Shown here piece after piece: positions 43,008-51,525 of a stretch of DNA of 64,000 nt. Source of the stretch: Pelagibacterium sp. 26DY04 (lineage in GTDB: Bacteria; Pseudomonadota; Alphaproteobacteria; Rhizobiales; Devosiaceae); the NCBI RefSeq assembly GCF_031202305.1, contig NZ_CP101731.1:2914001-2978000 (forward strand), read 5' to 3'. The notes under the pieces are model-generated. The model did not search any database. It was given only the letters and a program-made list of their open reading frames with translations, and was not told the origin of the DNA. Position 1 is the stretch's first letter; each line of letters opens with the position of its first letter. Made by a program: the position numbers and the translations under genes.

Positions 43008-44042
43008 ATGAATGCCATAACTCACCTCAACCCCCTCGGCACCGCGCTGGTTGCAGGTGGAGCCGGCTTTGTCGGCTCGCATTTGTGCGACCGCCTGCTC
43101 GACCGGGGTTACTCCGTCATATGCGTCGACAGTTTCCTCACCGGCTCGCGCGAGAACATTGCGCCCCTCACCAACCACCCGCGTTTCAGGCTGATCGAGC
43201 ACGACATCTGCGCGCCGCTCGACATCGATGAGCGTCTCGATCTGGTCTTCAACCTCGCCTGCGCGGCATCGCCGCCGCACTACCAGGCGGACCCCATCCA
43301 CACCATGATGACGTCGGTCGTCGGGACTGGGCATCTTTTGACCTTGGCGGCGCGTGATGGCGCCCGGTTTCTCCAGGCCTCGACCAGCGAAGTCTATGGC
43401 GATCCCGAGCAGCACCCCCAGCGCGAGGATTATGTGGGCCACGTCAACTGCACCGGCCCGCGCGCCTGCTATGACGAAGGCAAGCGTGCCGCCGAGAGCC
43501 TGTGCTTCGACACCATGCGCGCCGGCGAGGTGGATGCCCGGGTCGCCCGCATCTTCAACACCTACGGCCCCCGGATGCGCCCCGATGATGGTCGGATCAT
43601 CTCCAACCTCGTGGTGCAGGCACTTTCGGGCAAGCCGCTGACCATCTATGGCACCGGCGAGCAAACCCGGTCGTTCTGCTATGTCTCGGACCTCATCGAA
43701 GGCCTCCTGGCACTCATGCTCGCCGACGAAAATCCCGGCGGACCGGTCAATCTGGGCAATCCCGGCGAATTCACCATCAATCAGCTTGCCGATCTGGTCA
43801 TCAGGCAAACCGGCTCGAAATCGCGCAAGGTCCATATGCCGCTTCCCAAGGACGACCCTCAGCGGCGGCGACCCGATATAACCCGCGCCAAAACTCTCCT
43901 GGGCTGGGAACCTCGCGTGCCCTTGGCCAAGGGGCTGGCCCAGACCATCGCGCACTTTTCCCTCGGCGTTGCGGGCAGGCCAGAGAGGAAAGCTCCCCGA
44001 CGCCGCAGGTCGGCGACCCGTGCCGAGGCAACTGCACGATGA
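43008..44042 (+). CDS. UDP-glucuronate decarboxylase (UDP-xylose synthase)-like SDR
   Basis: 344 residues. NAD motif ALVAGGAGFVGSHLCDRLL; active site ASTSEVYGDPEQHPQ with YDEGKRAAESL (YxxxK); NTYGPRMRPDDGRIISNLV and GEQTRSFCYVSDLIEGL. These are the hallmarks of UXS, which converts UDP-glucuronate to UDP-xylose, so the cassette may supply xylose. The last 30 residues are an Arg-rich tail of low conservation. TGAGGA precedes the ATG. ATGA overlap with the methyltransferase gene. Confidence 0.87.
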   Translation: MNAITHLNPLGTALVAGGAGFVGSHLCDRLLDRGYSVICVDSFLTGSRENIAPLTNHPRFRLIEHDICAPLDIDERLDLVFNLACAASPPHYQADPIHTMMTSVVGTGHLLTLAARDGARFLQASTSEVYGDPEQHPQREDYVGHVNCTGPRACYDEGKRAAESLCFDTMRAGEVDARVARIFNTYGPRMRPDDGRIISNLVVQALSGKPLTIYGTGEQTRSFCYVSDLIEGLLALMLADENPGGPVNLGNPGEFTINQLADLVIRQTGSKSRKVHMPLPKDDPQRRRPDITRAKTLLGWEPRVPLAKGLAQTIAHFSLGVAGRPERKAPRRRRSATRAEATAR

Positions 44043-44809
44043 ACAAGGCCTTCGATGAAATCCCCTCGGCGCGTCACGATCTGGCCCGGCGGATTGACGA
44101 GCTGGCGCCCTGGTTCCACAACATCGAGATCGCCGGCATCCAGACGGCGCCCGGTCACATGCTGGGCAACCATCCTCGCGACAAATGGAACCAGTTTCAG
44201 CACATTCTGCCAGACGATCTCGAAGGCCGCAGCGTCCTCGACATCGGCTGCAATGCAGGCTTCTTTTCCTTAGAGATGAAGCGGCGCGGTGCGGGAAGGA
44301 TCGTCGCCATCGATTCCGATCCTCGTTACGTCGCGCAGGCCGAACTGGTGTTCGATGCCTTCAACCTCGACGCCGACCTGCGCCAGCTTTCCGTCTATGA
44401 TCTGGCATCGCTCGGCGAGCGCTTCGATCTCGTGCTGTTCATGGGCGTCTTCTATCACCTCCGCCACCCGCTATTGGCGCTCGACCTGATCCACGAACAT
44501 GTGGCCGACGATCTGATGCTGTTCCAGACGCTGCAGCGGGGGGACCCAACCCAACTCGCCATTCCCATGGACATGGCATTTTCGTTGACCGATCCCTTCG
44601 ACAACCCTGCCTTCCCCAGGTTCAGCTTCATCGAAAATCGCTACGCCGAAGATCCCACAAACTGGTTCATCCCCAACCGGTCGGGGAGCGAAGCCGCACT
44701 GCGAAGCTCGGGCTTTGCCATCGAGGCTCATGCGGACCCCGACGTTTATCTATGCCGCAAGGTCGATCGCCCTCAGTGGGTCGAGCCGCCACCCGCGATT
44801 GCGGTCTAA
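44039..44809 (+). CDS. SAM-dependent methyltransferase of the glycan cassette (TIGR04290/CmoB-like)
   Basis: 256 residues. The segment IAGIQTAPGHMLGNHPRDKW leads into the SAM-binding loop VLDIGCNAGFFSLEMKRRG and the acidic IVAIDSDPRYVAQA; LVLFMGVFYHLRHPLLALDL is a CmoB-like motif. It probably O-methylates a sugar or lipid intermediate, for example capping chain growth. Final gene of the cassette, coupled by ATGA. I recall a NCBI family of methyltransferases that travels with the B12 radical SAM family seen upstream; that is memory, not a search. Confidence 0.82.
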   Translation: MNKAFDEIPSARHDLARRIDELAPWFHNIEIAGIQTAPGHMLGNHPRDKWNQFQHILPDDLEGRSVLDIGCNAGFFSLEMKRRGAGRIVAIDSDPRYVAQAELVFDAFNLDADLRQLSVYDLASLGERFDLVLFMGVFYHLRHPLLALDLIHEHVADDLMLFQTLQRGDPTQLAIPMDMAFSLTDPFDNPAFPRFSFIENRYAEDPTNWFIPNRSGSEAALRSSGFAIEAHADPDVYLCRKVDRPQWVEPPPAIAV

Positions 44810-44836
44810 AGTCTAAGGAACGGCCTCGGGGTCGGT

Positions 44837-45019
44837 TCAGGGCCCACCGGCCGCCGCGCCTACGACCACCATCACGAGGGAATCGATATCGATTTCCCCT
44901 TCGACCCTGACGCGGTCGCCATCGCGGCGGACACTCAACGTCTCAGGCTTCTCAGCCGCCTGCCGTTCAAGCTCGTCGATGACCGCCTTTCGGGCTTTGG
45001 TCTCGAGAGTCTCGCTCAT
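44837..45019 (-). CDS. Small protein of unknown function (60 aa)
   Basis: Not recognised. With the start at 45019, set by an ATGA overlap with the upstream small gene, it has 60 residues: an acidic/basic helix (MSETLETKARKAVIDELERQ) and a beta-like segment (SVRRDGDRVRVEGEIDIDSL) ending in a short hydrophobic stretch (VMVVVGAAAGGP). Last gene of the minus-strand set that includes the methyltransferase-esterase fusion. Confidence 0.6.
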   Translation of the reverse strand: MSETLETKARKAVIDELERQAAEKPETLSVRRDGDRVRVEGEIDIDSLVMVVVGAAAGGP

Positions 45020-45249
45020 ATCGCCGGCACCCATTTCCAGAACACTCCTTCCTTCCGATCAGGATAGTGCTTGAACTCGCATTCGAACCGCCAGCCATAG
45101 GCCTTGGCTGCCTCGAGCGCCGCAGGCGCGGGCGGGTTCATCCCGGTTCCCGGCGCAAACCAATCCTCGATAAGATCGTCCGGGACATAGGCGCCGATAC
45201 GCAGCGGCAGATTTTCAAGGACCCTGTCCATCTCGGCAGGTGGCGACAT
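45016..45249 (-). CDS. Small conserved-looking protein of unknown function (77 aa)
   Basis: Not recognised. It is soluble, acidic at the N-terminus and rich in aromatics (IEDWFAPGTGMNPPAPA, YGWRFECEFKHYPDRKEG, VFWKWVPAI). A strong GGAGGAG ribosome site precedes the ATG. It follows the fusion gene by 31 nt and overlaps the next small gene by 4 nt, so all are likely co-transcribed. Confidence 0.65.
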   Translation of the reverse strand: MSPPAEMDRVLENLPLRIGAYVPDDLIEDWFAPGTGMNPPAPAALEAAKAYGWRFECEFKHYPDRKEGVFWKWVPAI

Positions 45250-45280
45250 CGAGCTCTCCTCCTTGGCTCACATCGAAATC

Positions 45281-47248
45281 TCAAAGCCCGAACGGGAACG
45301 TGTCCGGCACGTGTCCCGGCCGAGTGGCCGTAGCGAGCGGCGCTATGGCATGAGTCTGGTCGAACCACACCAGCGCGTCGAACTGCTTTGAGACCGACGC
45401 TTCGGCATAGTGGCTGTAGCGCTCGGTCTCGGGCCGGTAGATAACGCCGATGAACCGCTCCAACCGCGGTTCCTCGAGCACTCGGGCAACATTTTCATGC
45501 TGTCCAAAATCGAAAAGCGACCGTCTCTTGCCCGAGAGATGAAAGCAGCGTTCGACGCTCTCGTCCAGCGATGGGCGAACGGTTTTGATGTCCATCTCCC
45601 CGTCCCATTCGCTTGCCGCAGCGACTGTCCCCGCATGGGTCGAAAACCCGATAAGCACCGCTTCAGCCCCGAACCGCTCGCGGCAGAGCTGCCCGATATT
45701 GAGCTCTCCGCGCGCCTTGCCCATCTCCGTTTCCCGCGCATCCCCGATATGGGAGTTGTGTGCCCAGACCACAGCCTTGGCGGCCGGTCCTTTGGCCTCG
45801 AGCAAATGCTCGAGCGTCTCGAACATATGCCTGTCGCGCAGGTTCCAGCTTGCGGAACCGCCATAGTACATGGCGCGATAGTATTTTTCCGAGGACGCGA
45901 CGAGCCGCGCGCTTTGAGCGGCGTCGAGATAGTCCTCGCCATCCTCTGGTGCGTAGCGGAGTTCGCTGTCGAGCATATCGCGTAGCTGCCGAACCACTGC
46001 CTCCTCGCAGCCGCGATACCCTTCCGAGAGCGCCATGCGACCATAAGCTGATGGCTCGTTCTGCCAAGGCGTGAGGCAGCCATAGCGCTCCCGCGCCACG
46101 GCCGCCGCGTCCAGATCAACACTGTCGAGATAGGCCAGAACCGCAGCGATGGAAGCGCTCAGATTGTAAAGATCGAGCCCATAAAAGCCTGCCTGCCTAC
46201 CGGATTCGACACCCTCATTGTAAGCGCGCAGCCAACGCAGAAGGCCATCCACCTCCCGGTTGCGCCACATCCAGACGGGAAATCGCTGAAAAGGCGGTGG
46301 AGCATCTTCGCGGGCGTGTCGATGACGCACATAACGGTTGACTGCTGCGGCGTCAGGCCAATCGGCCTCCACGGCAATGATCGTAAAGCCGTGTCTTTCC
46401 ACCAGGCGCCGGGTGATGGCCGCCCGCGCGCGGTAAAATTCCGACGTGCCATGTGTGGCCTCCCCCAGAAGCACCACGCGCCGATCCGCGAACCGATCGA
46501 ACGCGGTGCCGAAGGCAGGGTCACCGGGGTCAGGCAGGTCTTCGGCAATTATTGCGATGCGGTCGGCGAGACTCGTGCGGATTGCCGGGGCCCACGCATC
46601 GTCTTTCCACCCCTGCTCACCCACCAGCGGCACGAAGAGTACCCCGCCCAGATCCTCCTCCTCGAACCTGCCGTCGGCAACCCGCGTCAGCCGAACCAAC
46701 CGCTGATGCCCGAACGCACTCTCCACCGGAATGACCAAGCGGCCACCGATCGCCAATTGCTCCTTGAGGGCTTCTGGCACGACGGGCCCACCAGCGGCCA
46801 CGATGATGGCGTCGAAGGGAGCGTTGTCGGGCCAGCCCAGGCTGCCATCGCCGATCCGAACATGCACATTGATGTATCCGAGCGAAGTAAGGCGCTGACT
46901 GGCATTCTGGGCGAGCGCGTCATGGCGTTCGATGGTAAAAACGGTTTCGGCCAGTTCCGCCATGACAGCCGCCGCGTAACCCGATCCGGTTCCGACCTCC
47001 AGAATCTTGTCTCCGGCTCCGATGCGGGCAGCTTCGACCATATGCGCAACGATATAGGGCTGGGAGATCGTCTGCCCCTCCCCGATCGAAAGAGCGGCGT
47101 CGGAATAGGCAAATTCCTCCATCCCGGGTTCGACGAATCGCTCTCGCGGCACCTTTCCCATTGCCGCCAGAACCCGTCTGTCCTCGATCCCGCGTCCGGC
47201 CAGATGGGCCTCGACCATCCTCTTTCGGGCGGCGTGGAAATCGGCCAT
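45281..47248 (-). CDS. Fused protein-L-isoaspartate O-methyltransferase / erythromycin-esterase-family protein
   Basis: 655 residues from the start at 47248. Residues 1 to about 212 are a complete Pcm: RFVEPGMEEFAYSDAALSIG, SAM motif ILEVGTGSGYAAAVMAEL and VIPVESAFGHQRL. Residues about 225-655 are an erythromycin esterase-type (Ere) domain with LLGEATHGTSEFYRAR (E263, H266, E270), VEADWPDA (E294) and VWAHNSHIGDARE. Pcm repairs isoaspartyl damage; Ere relatives hydrolyse esters, and most non-resistance members have no known substrate. Frame and codon use are continuous, so this is a real fusion rather than a sequencing join. Confidence 0.9.
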   Translation of the reverse strand: MADFHAARKRMVEAHLAGRGIEDRRVLAAMGKVPRERFVEPGMEEFAYSDAALSIGEGQTISQPYIVAHMVEAARIGAGDKILEVGTGSGYAAAVMAELAETVFTIERHDALAQNASQRLTSLGYINVHVRIGDGSLGWPDNAPFDAIIVAAGGPVVPEALKEQLAIGGRLVIPVESAFGHQRLVRLTRVADGRFEEEDLGGVLFVPLVGEQGWKDDAWAPAIRTSLADRIAIIAEDLPDPGDPAFGTAFDRFADRRVVLLGEATHGTSEFYRARAAITRRLVERHGFTIIAVEADWPDAAAVNRYVRHRHAREDAPPPFQRFPVWMWRNREVDGLLRWLRAYNEGVESGRQAGFYGLDLYNLSASIAAVLAYLDSVDLDAAAVARERYGCLTPWQNEPSAYGRMALSEGYRGCEEAVVRQLRDMLDSELRYAPEDGEDYLDAAQSARLVASSEKYYRAMYYGGSASWNLRDRHMFETLEHLLEAKGPAAKAVVWAHNSHIGDARETEMGKARGELNIGQLCRERFGAEAVLIGFSTHAGTVAAASEWDGEMDIKTVRPSLDESVERCFHLSGKRRSLFDFGQHENVARVLEEPRLERFIGVIYRPETERYSHYAEASVSKQFDALVWFDQTHAIAPLATATRPGHVPDTFPFGL

Positions 47249-47252
47249 TGCG

Positions 47253-47456
47253 CTAGGCCGTCGGACGTCGACGCCAGATGAGAATAAGCGCCACCGCCGC
47301 GATCGATAGAACGAGCAGTTCCGCTGCAAGGCCGAATCCGCGCCCTCCGCGTTTTTCGGCCATGACCGGCAACGGCTGGGCCTGCCGCGCAAGCTCGTGC
47401 TCGACGACATCCAGGCCACCTTCTGCCGGATCTCTCTCAAACTGAGGCTGTGCCAT
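47253..47456 (-). CDS. Small single-span membrane protein (67 aa)
   Basis: Not recognised. A hydrophilic N-terminal half (MAQPQFERDPAEGGLDVVEH) is followed by one hydrophobic helix (LAAELLVLSIAAVALILIW) and a basic tail (RRRPTA), giving an N-out or N-in small anchor. GGAGG precedes the ATG at suitable spacing. It ends 4 nt before the fusion gene and is the probable first cistron. DUF3618-type small membrane proteins look similar at the C-terminus. Confidence 0.7.
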   Translation of the reverse strand: MAQPQFERDPAEGGLDVVEHELARQAQPLPVMAEKRGGRGFGLAAELLVLSIAAVALILIWRRRPTA

Positions 47457-47638
47457 GATGGACCTCCATATCCTGTTAGAGCAATGGGTCGGATCGTTCG
47501 GCGTTCCCTTTCCTGGCGCCGATCATGCCCCTACGCTATCGTAGGTGAACACCACGGCACCGGTTCGTAATACCAACGTCACAACAGGGCATTAGGCGAT
47601 CGTTTCTCTTTCTCGACCGATTCTGAAAGGATGCCCGA

Positions 47639-49426
47639 ATGCGCCTTCCCCATCTCTCCACGTCAGTGAGCGCGTTGGCTTTTACCCTCGGCATTTCGGG
47701 GGTCTTGGCAGGAACCGCTGCGGCGCAGGAAAGCGCCTTCGAGCTCCAGATTCTGCACACCAATGACCATCATTCCCATCTCGAGGGCAGTGACTACGAT
47801 CTCACGATCAATGGTCAGCCGGTCCGCGCCCAACTCGGCGGCTTCGCGCGTATCGCCACGCTGATCGAAGAGATGCGCACGCCCCAGACGCTCGTTCTCA
47901 ACAGCGGCGAATTGAACGGCACGCTTTATTTCAGCCTCTTCAAGGGCCGTGCTGATTTCGAGGTCTTCAATGCCCTGGGCCTGGATGCCTACCAGATCGG
48001 CAATCACGAGTTCGACGAGGGCGAGGAGCTGCTGCGCGAACTTGTCGACATGGCAACGTTCCCAATCCTGGGCGGCAATGTGCACCCGACCGAAGCGAGC
48101 CCGCTGCACGGCGCCGACCTCCTCCCCTACATCGTCAAGGAGGTCGAAGGCGAAAAGATCGGTATCGTCGGCGTTCTCAAGGTGGAAAAGACCGTGGAAT
48201 CCTCGATGGTGACCGAGGCGGTTGAGTTCTCTCCCGAATACGAGACGGTGCGCGAGCACATCGCCGCCCTGGAAGCCGAAGGCGTCAACAAGATCATCGT
48301 CCTCAGCCATCTCGGCTACGATCTCGACCAGGAACTGGCTGCCGAAGTTGCCGGCATCGATGTGATCATCGGCGGCGACACCCACGAATTGCTCGACAGC
48401 ACCGGCGAAATCGCCCAACTGGGTCTCGAAGTCGACGGAGACTATCCCACCATCGTGGATTCCTCCGATGGCGCCCCCGTTTACATCGCCCAGGCTTGGG
48501 AAATGGCCCACGGCATGGGCGTTCTCGACGTCGCCTTTGACGGCGATGGCAATGTGCTGAGCGCCGAAGGCAACATCATCCTGCCGGTCGAGGGCCCTTT
48601 CCGCACTGAAGGGGAGGACGAGCAGTTTCATGAATTGGACGAGGCCGCCCAGGCACAGGTCCTCGACTTCATCGAGAAGAGCCGGACGCTTGCTGTCGTC
48701 GAACCTTCGGCTCAGGTGACCGAACTCCTTGCCCCCTACAGCACCGAACTGGAAGAATTCCGCACACAGCAGATCGGCACGGTCACCGAAACGCTGGGCT
48801 TCGAGCGCATTCCCGAGGCATTCGAAACCGGAGAAACCCCGACCGGAAGCTATGCGGCCTATTACGTCGCCGACAGCTTCCTGCACTATCTGCCCCAGGC
48901 AGATATCGCCATCCAGAACTCGGGCGGCGTCCGCAGCCAATTCCTCGCCGGACCATTCACGGTGGCCGACGCCTACACCATGCTCCCCTTCTCCAACACC
49001 CTCGCCACCGTTGATCTCACCGGCGAACAGGTGGTCTCCGTGCTCGAAGATGCCGCCGACTATTCGCTGACTTCGGGTTCGACCGGCGCCTTTCCCTATG
49101 CTTCTCATCTGCGGTTCGACGTGGACAAAGGGGCGCCCAAGGGTGAGCGGATTCTCAACGTAGAGGTCAAGGACCGCACCTCTGGAGAATGGAGTGAAAT
49201 CGACCTCGCGGCCACCTACAGGGTCGCGACGAACTCCTTCACTGCTCTGGGCCGCGACGGTTACGACACCTTCGCCGAGGCGATCGCCGCCGATCCCTCG
49301 GTCCATGAGGACAGCCATGTGGCTTATGCCGTGCCGCTGATCGAATATTTCCAGAACGCGCTGGCCGATGGCGAGCTTCCGGTGATCGATCCTGCCCAAT
49401 ACAGCCTCAAATCGGTTCGCGATTAA
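47639..49426 (+). CDS. Periplasmic bifunctional 5'-nucleotidase / UDP-sugar hydrolase-type protein
   Basis: 595 residues with a Sec signal peptide (about 1-29, ending TAAAQ). The metallophosphoesterase domain carries the dimetal motifs ILHTNDHHSHLEG, QIGNHEFDEGEELL, IVLSHLGYDLD and IIGGDTHELL; the C-terminal 5'-nucleotidase domain carries QNSGGVRSQFLAGPFTVAD and FSNTLATVDLTGEQV (substrate aromatic/Gly loop). It releases phosphate and nucleosides from external nucleotides. Single gene with its own terminator; the 182-bp gap upstream has no obvious operator. Confidence 0.92.
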   Translation: MRLPHLSTSVSALAFTLGISGVLAGTAAAQESAFELQILHTNDHHSHLEGSDYDLTINGQPVRAQLGGFARIATLIEEMRTPQTLVLNSGELNGTLYFSLFKGRADFEVFNALGLDAYQIGNHEFDEGEELLRELVDMATFPILGGNVHPTEASPLHGADLLPYIVKEVEGEKIGIVGVLKVEKTVESSMVTEAVEFSPEYETVREHIAALEAEGVNKIIVLSHLGYDLDQELAAEVAGIDVIIGGDTHELLDSTGEIAQLGLEVDGDYPTIVDSSDGAPVYIAQAWEMAHGMGVLDVAFDGDGNVLSAEGNIILPVEGPFRTEGEDEQFHELDEAAQAQVLDFIEKSRTLAVVEPSAQVTELLAPYSTELEEFRTQQIGTVTETLGFERIPEAFETGETPTGSYAAYYVADSFLHYLPQADIAIQNSGGVRSQFLAGPFTVADAYTMLPFSNTLATVDLTGEQVVSVLEDAADYSLTSGSTGAFPYASHLRFDVDKGAPKGERILNVEVKDRTSGEWSEIDLAATYRVATNSFTALGRDGYDTFAEAIAADPSVHEDSHVAYAVPLIEYFQNALADGELPVIDPAQYSLKSVRD

Positions 49427-49430
49427 TCGC

Positions 49431-49460
49431 AGAAGGGGCGGCTGCGGCCGCCCCTTCTTT
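49431..49460 (+). terminator. Rho-independent terminator of the 5'-nucleotidase gene
   Basis: AGAAGGGGCGGC and GCCGCCCCTTCT form a perfect 12-bp stem around the loop TGCG, followed by TT. It starts 4 nt after the stop codon. The U-tract is short, but the stem is very strong. Confidence 0.82.
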
Positions 49461-49556
49461 CCTGAAATGCCTTAGCGCTCGACTGTGTCGCAAAATGCTG
49501 CAAGCATTCGCGACCGGTCGCTTTTGTCGGCCGGGTTTCGTTTCAGGAGTAGATTT

Positions 49557-50024
49557 TTGCCGTCCTTACCCACCCCCACGCTCACCTTTTTCTGCACGCT
49601 CGAAGTCGATCTCTCCAAGCCCCTGGACGTCGGGCCAGCCATCAGCGGCACCCGCCGCGTCATTCCCATCAAGGGCGGACGCGTCCATGGTCCGGATATC
49701 TCCGGGCGCATTCTCGATATCGGGGCCGACTGGCAAACCGTTCTCGACGGCGGGGTCGCCGAACTCGACGCGCGCTATGCCTTCGAAACCGACGACGGCG
49801 CGGTGATCGAAATCCGCAATTTCGGTGTGCGTCATGGCCCTTCTGACGTGATTGCCAAACTCGCCGCCGGCGAGCCGTGTCCGCCGCAATCCTACTACAT
49901 GCGCTCGGGCGCTCGGCTCGAAACCGGCCATCCCGGCTACGCCTGGATCAACAAGACCATGTTTGTGGGCACGGGCGCGCGGCTGGCCAGCGCCGTCCAC
50001 ATCGATCTCTACATCGTGCAATAG
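49557..50024 (+). CDS. DUF3237 domain protein
   Basis: 155 residues filling one DUF3237 domain: TLTFFCTLEVDLSKPLDVGP, RRVIPIKGGRVHGPDISGRI, GADWQTVLDGGVAELDARYA, then the TDDGA and NFGVRHG elements. The family has a small beta-barrel fold and occurs in aromatic and hydroxy-acid catabolic loci; its reaction is not established. The start is decided by AGGAG seven bases before the TTG at 49557; an open frame from 49485 precedes it but overlaps the terminator region and has no ribosome site. A flavin monooxygenase gene follows. Confidence 0.82.
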   Translation: MPSLPTPTLTFFCTLEVDLSKPLDVGPAISGTRRVIPIKGGRVHGPDISGRILDIGADWQTVLDGGVAELDARYAFETDDGAVIEIRNFGVRHGPSDVIAKLAAGEPCPPQSYYMRSGARLETGHPGYAWINKTMFVGTGARLASAVHIDLYIVQ

Positions 50025-50107
50025 CACTCGACCTTAGGCCGATTGGACAGGAGCGGCCCGATTCTATACTACCGGGCCAAAACAACAGTGCTTACAAGGA
50101 AAACAGG

Positions 50108-51406
50108 GTGAGCGAACCACGCGTAATCATCGCCGGCGGCGGCATTGGCGGTTTGGCCATGGCGCTGACGCTGCACCAGATCGGCGTGCCTTTCACCGTC
50201 TTTGAGTCGGTTCGCGAATTGGCGCCGCTCGGCGTGGGCATCAACCTGCAGCCCAATGCCGTCCGCGAGCTTTACGACCTGGGTATCGGCCCCGACGATC
50301 TCGACACCATCGGCGTTCCCTCCAAGGAATGGGCGCTGGTCGGGCTCAACGGCAACGATATCTATTCCGAACCACGCGGGCTGCTCGCCGGTTACAAATG
50401 GCCGCAATATTCGGCCCACCGCGGCAGGCTCCATATGCTGCTTTACCGCAAGCTGATCGAACGGGCCGGCCCCGATTGCGTCAAGCTCGGGCACAAGGTC
50501 ACTGGTTACGACATCGCTCCTGATGGCACGGTATCGGCCCACATCCGGCTTACAGATGGAACAGCGACCAACGAATCTGGCACGTTGCTGATTGCGGCGG
50601 ATGGTATCCATTCGGAAATTCGCGCCCAGATGCATCCCGATCAGCCTCCCATCAACTGGGGAGGCGCCATCATGTGGCGCGGCACCACCAAGGCGCGCCC
50701 GATCCGCACGGGATCGTCCTTTGTGGGCTTTGGCACGCACCGGCACCGGCTGGTCTTTTATCCAATTTCTCCCGTCGATCCCGATACCGGGCTGGCGACC
50801 GTCAACTGGATTGCCGAACGCACACTCGACAGTGCCGATGGATGGAAGAACAGCGGCTGGTTCCGGCCTGTCGAAATCGATGAGTTCATCGGCCATTTCG
50901 CCGATTGGCGCTATCAATGGCTGGACGTACCCGACCTTCTAAGCCGGGCCGAAATTGCCTATGAAAACCCCATGATCGACCGCGATCCCGTCGATACCTG
51001 GCAGGACGGACCGGTTGTGCTGATGGGCGATGCCGCACACGCGATGTATCCGACCGGCTCGAACGGAGCCAGCCAGGCCATTGTCGATGCGCGCGTGCTG
51101 GGGGCAGCTATCCTCGACAAGGGCGTAAACCCTTCCGCGCTCGCAGTATATAACGAGAAGCTCTGTGGGCCGATTTCCGAAGTCATCTTGCGCAACCGCA
51201 GCGCTGGTCCCTTTGGCCTTCTCAATATCGTCGATGAGCGCTGCGGCGGCGTTTTCGACAATATCGATGATGTGATCCCAGCCGAGGAGCGCAGCGCGTT
51301 CATGGCCAAGTACAAGTCGGCCGCCGGCTTTGCCGTCGAACAGCTCAACACCGCCGGTCCGACCATTCCTGCCGGCCGCTCCCTCGCCGAGCCCGTTCCC
51401 GCCTGA
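50108..51406 (+). CDS. FAD-dependent aromatic-ring-type monooxygenase
   Basis: 432 residues of the class A flavoprotein monooxygenase family. FAD motifs are VIIAGGGIGGLAMALTLHQI, the DG motif IAADGIHSEIRAQM and the GD motif VVLMGDAAHAMYPTGSNGAS. The GTG start at 50108 has AAGGA upstream and begins the conserved sequence. No membrane segments. Relatives hydroxylate salicylate, 6-hydroxynicotinate or phenazine precursors; the substrate is not predictable. It follows the DUF3237 gene by 83 bp, and the two may share a pathway. Confidence 0.88.
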   Translation: MSEPRVIIAGGGIGGLAMALTLHQIGVPFTVFESVRELAPLGVGINLQPNAVRELYDLGIGPDDLDTIGVPSKEWALVGLNGNDIYSEPRGLLAGYKWPQYSAHRGRLHMLLYRKLIERAGPDCVKLGHKVTGYDIAPDGTVSAHIRLTDGTATNESGTLLIAADGIHSEIRAQMHPDQPPINWGGAIMWRGTTKARPIRTGSSFVGFGTHRHRLVFYPISPVDPDTGLATVNWIAERTLDSADGWKNSGWFRPVEIDEFIGHFADWRYQWLDVPDLLSRAEIAYENPMIDRDPVDTWQDGPVVLMGDAAHAMYPTGSNGASQAIVDARVLGAAILDKGVNPSALAVYNEKLCGPISEVILRNRSAGPFGLLNIVDERCGGVFDNIDDVIPAEERSAFMAKYKSAAGFAVEQLNTAGPTIPAGRSLAEPVPA

Positions 51407-51525
51407 TTGCCCGGCAGGGGCCTGGCGCTTGTGAAGATTTACCACTTGGAAACCATAAGGCGATTGTGGGCCTACGCGCGGCCTGCAAATCGACCTAGGC
51501 AGGATGGGTCTCCCAAGCACCATCG

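Noticed and set aside
47663..49399. 578-codon minus-strand frame opposite the 5'-nucleotidase
   Set aside because: Shadow frame; the plus-strand gene has a signal peptide and all catalytic motifs.
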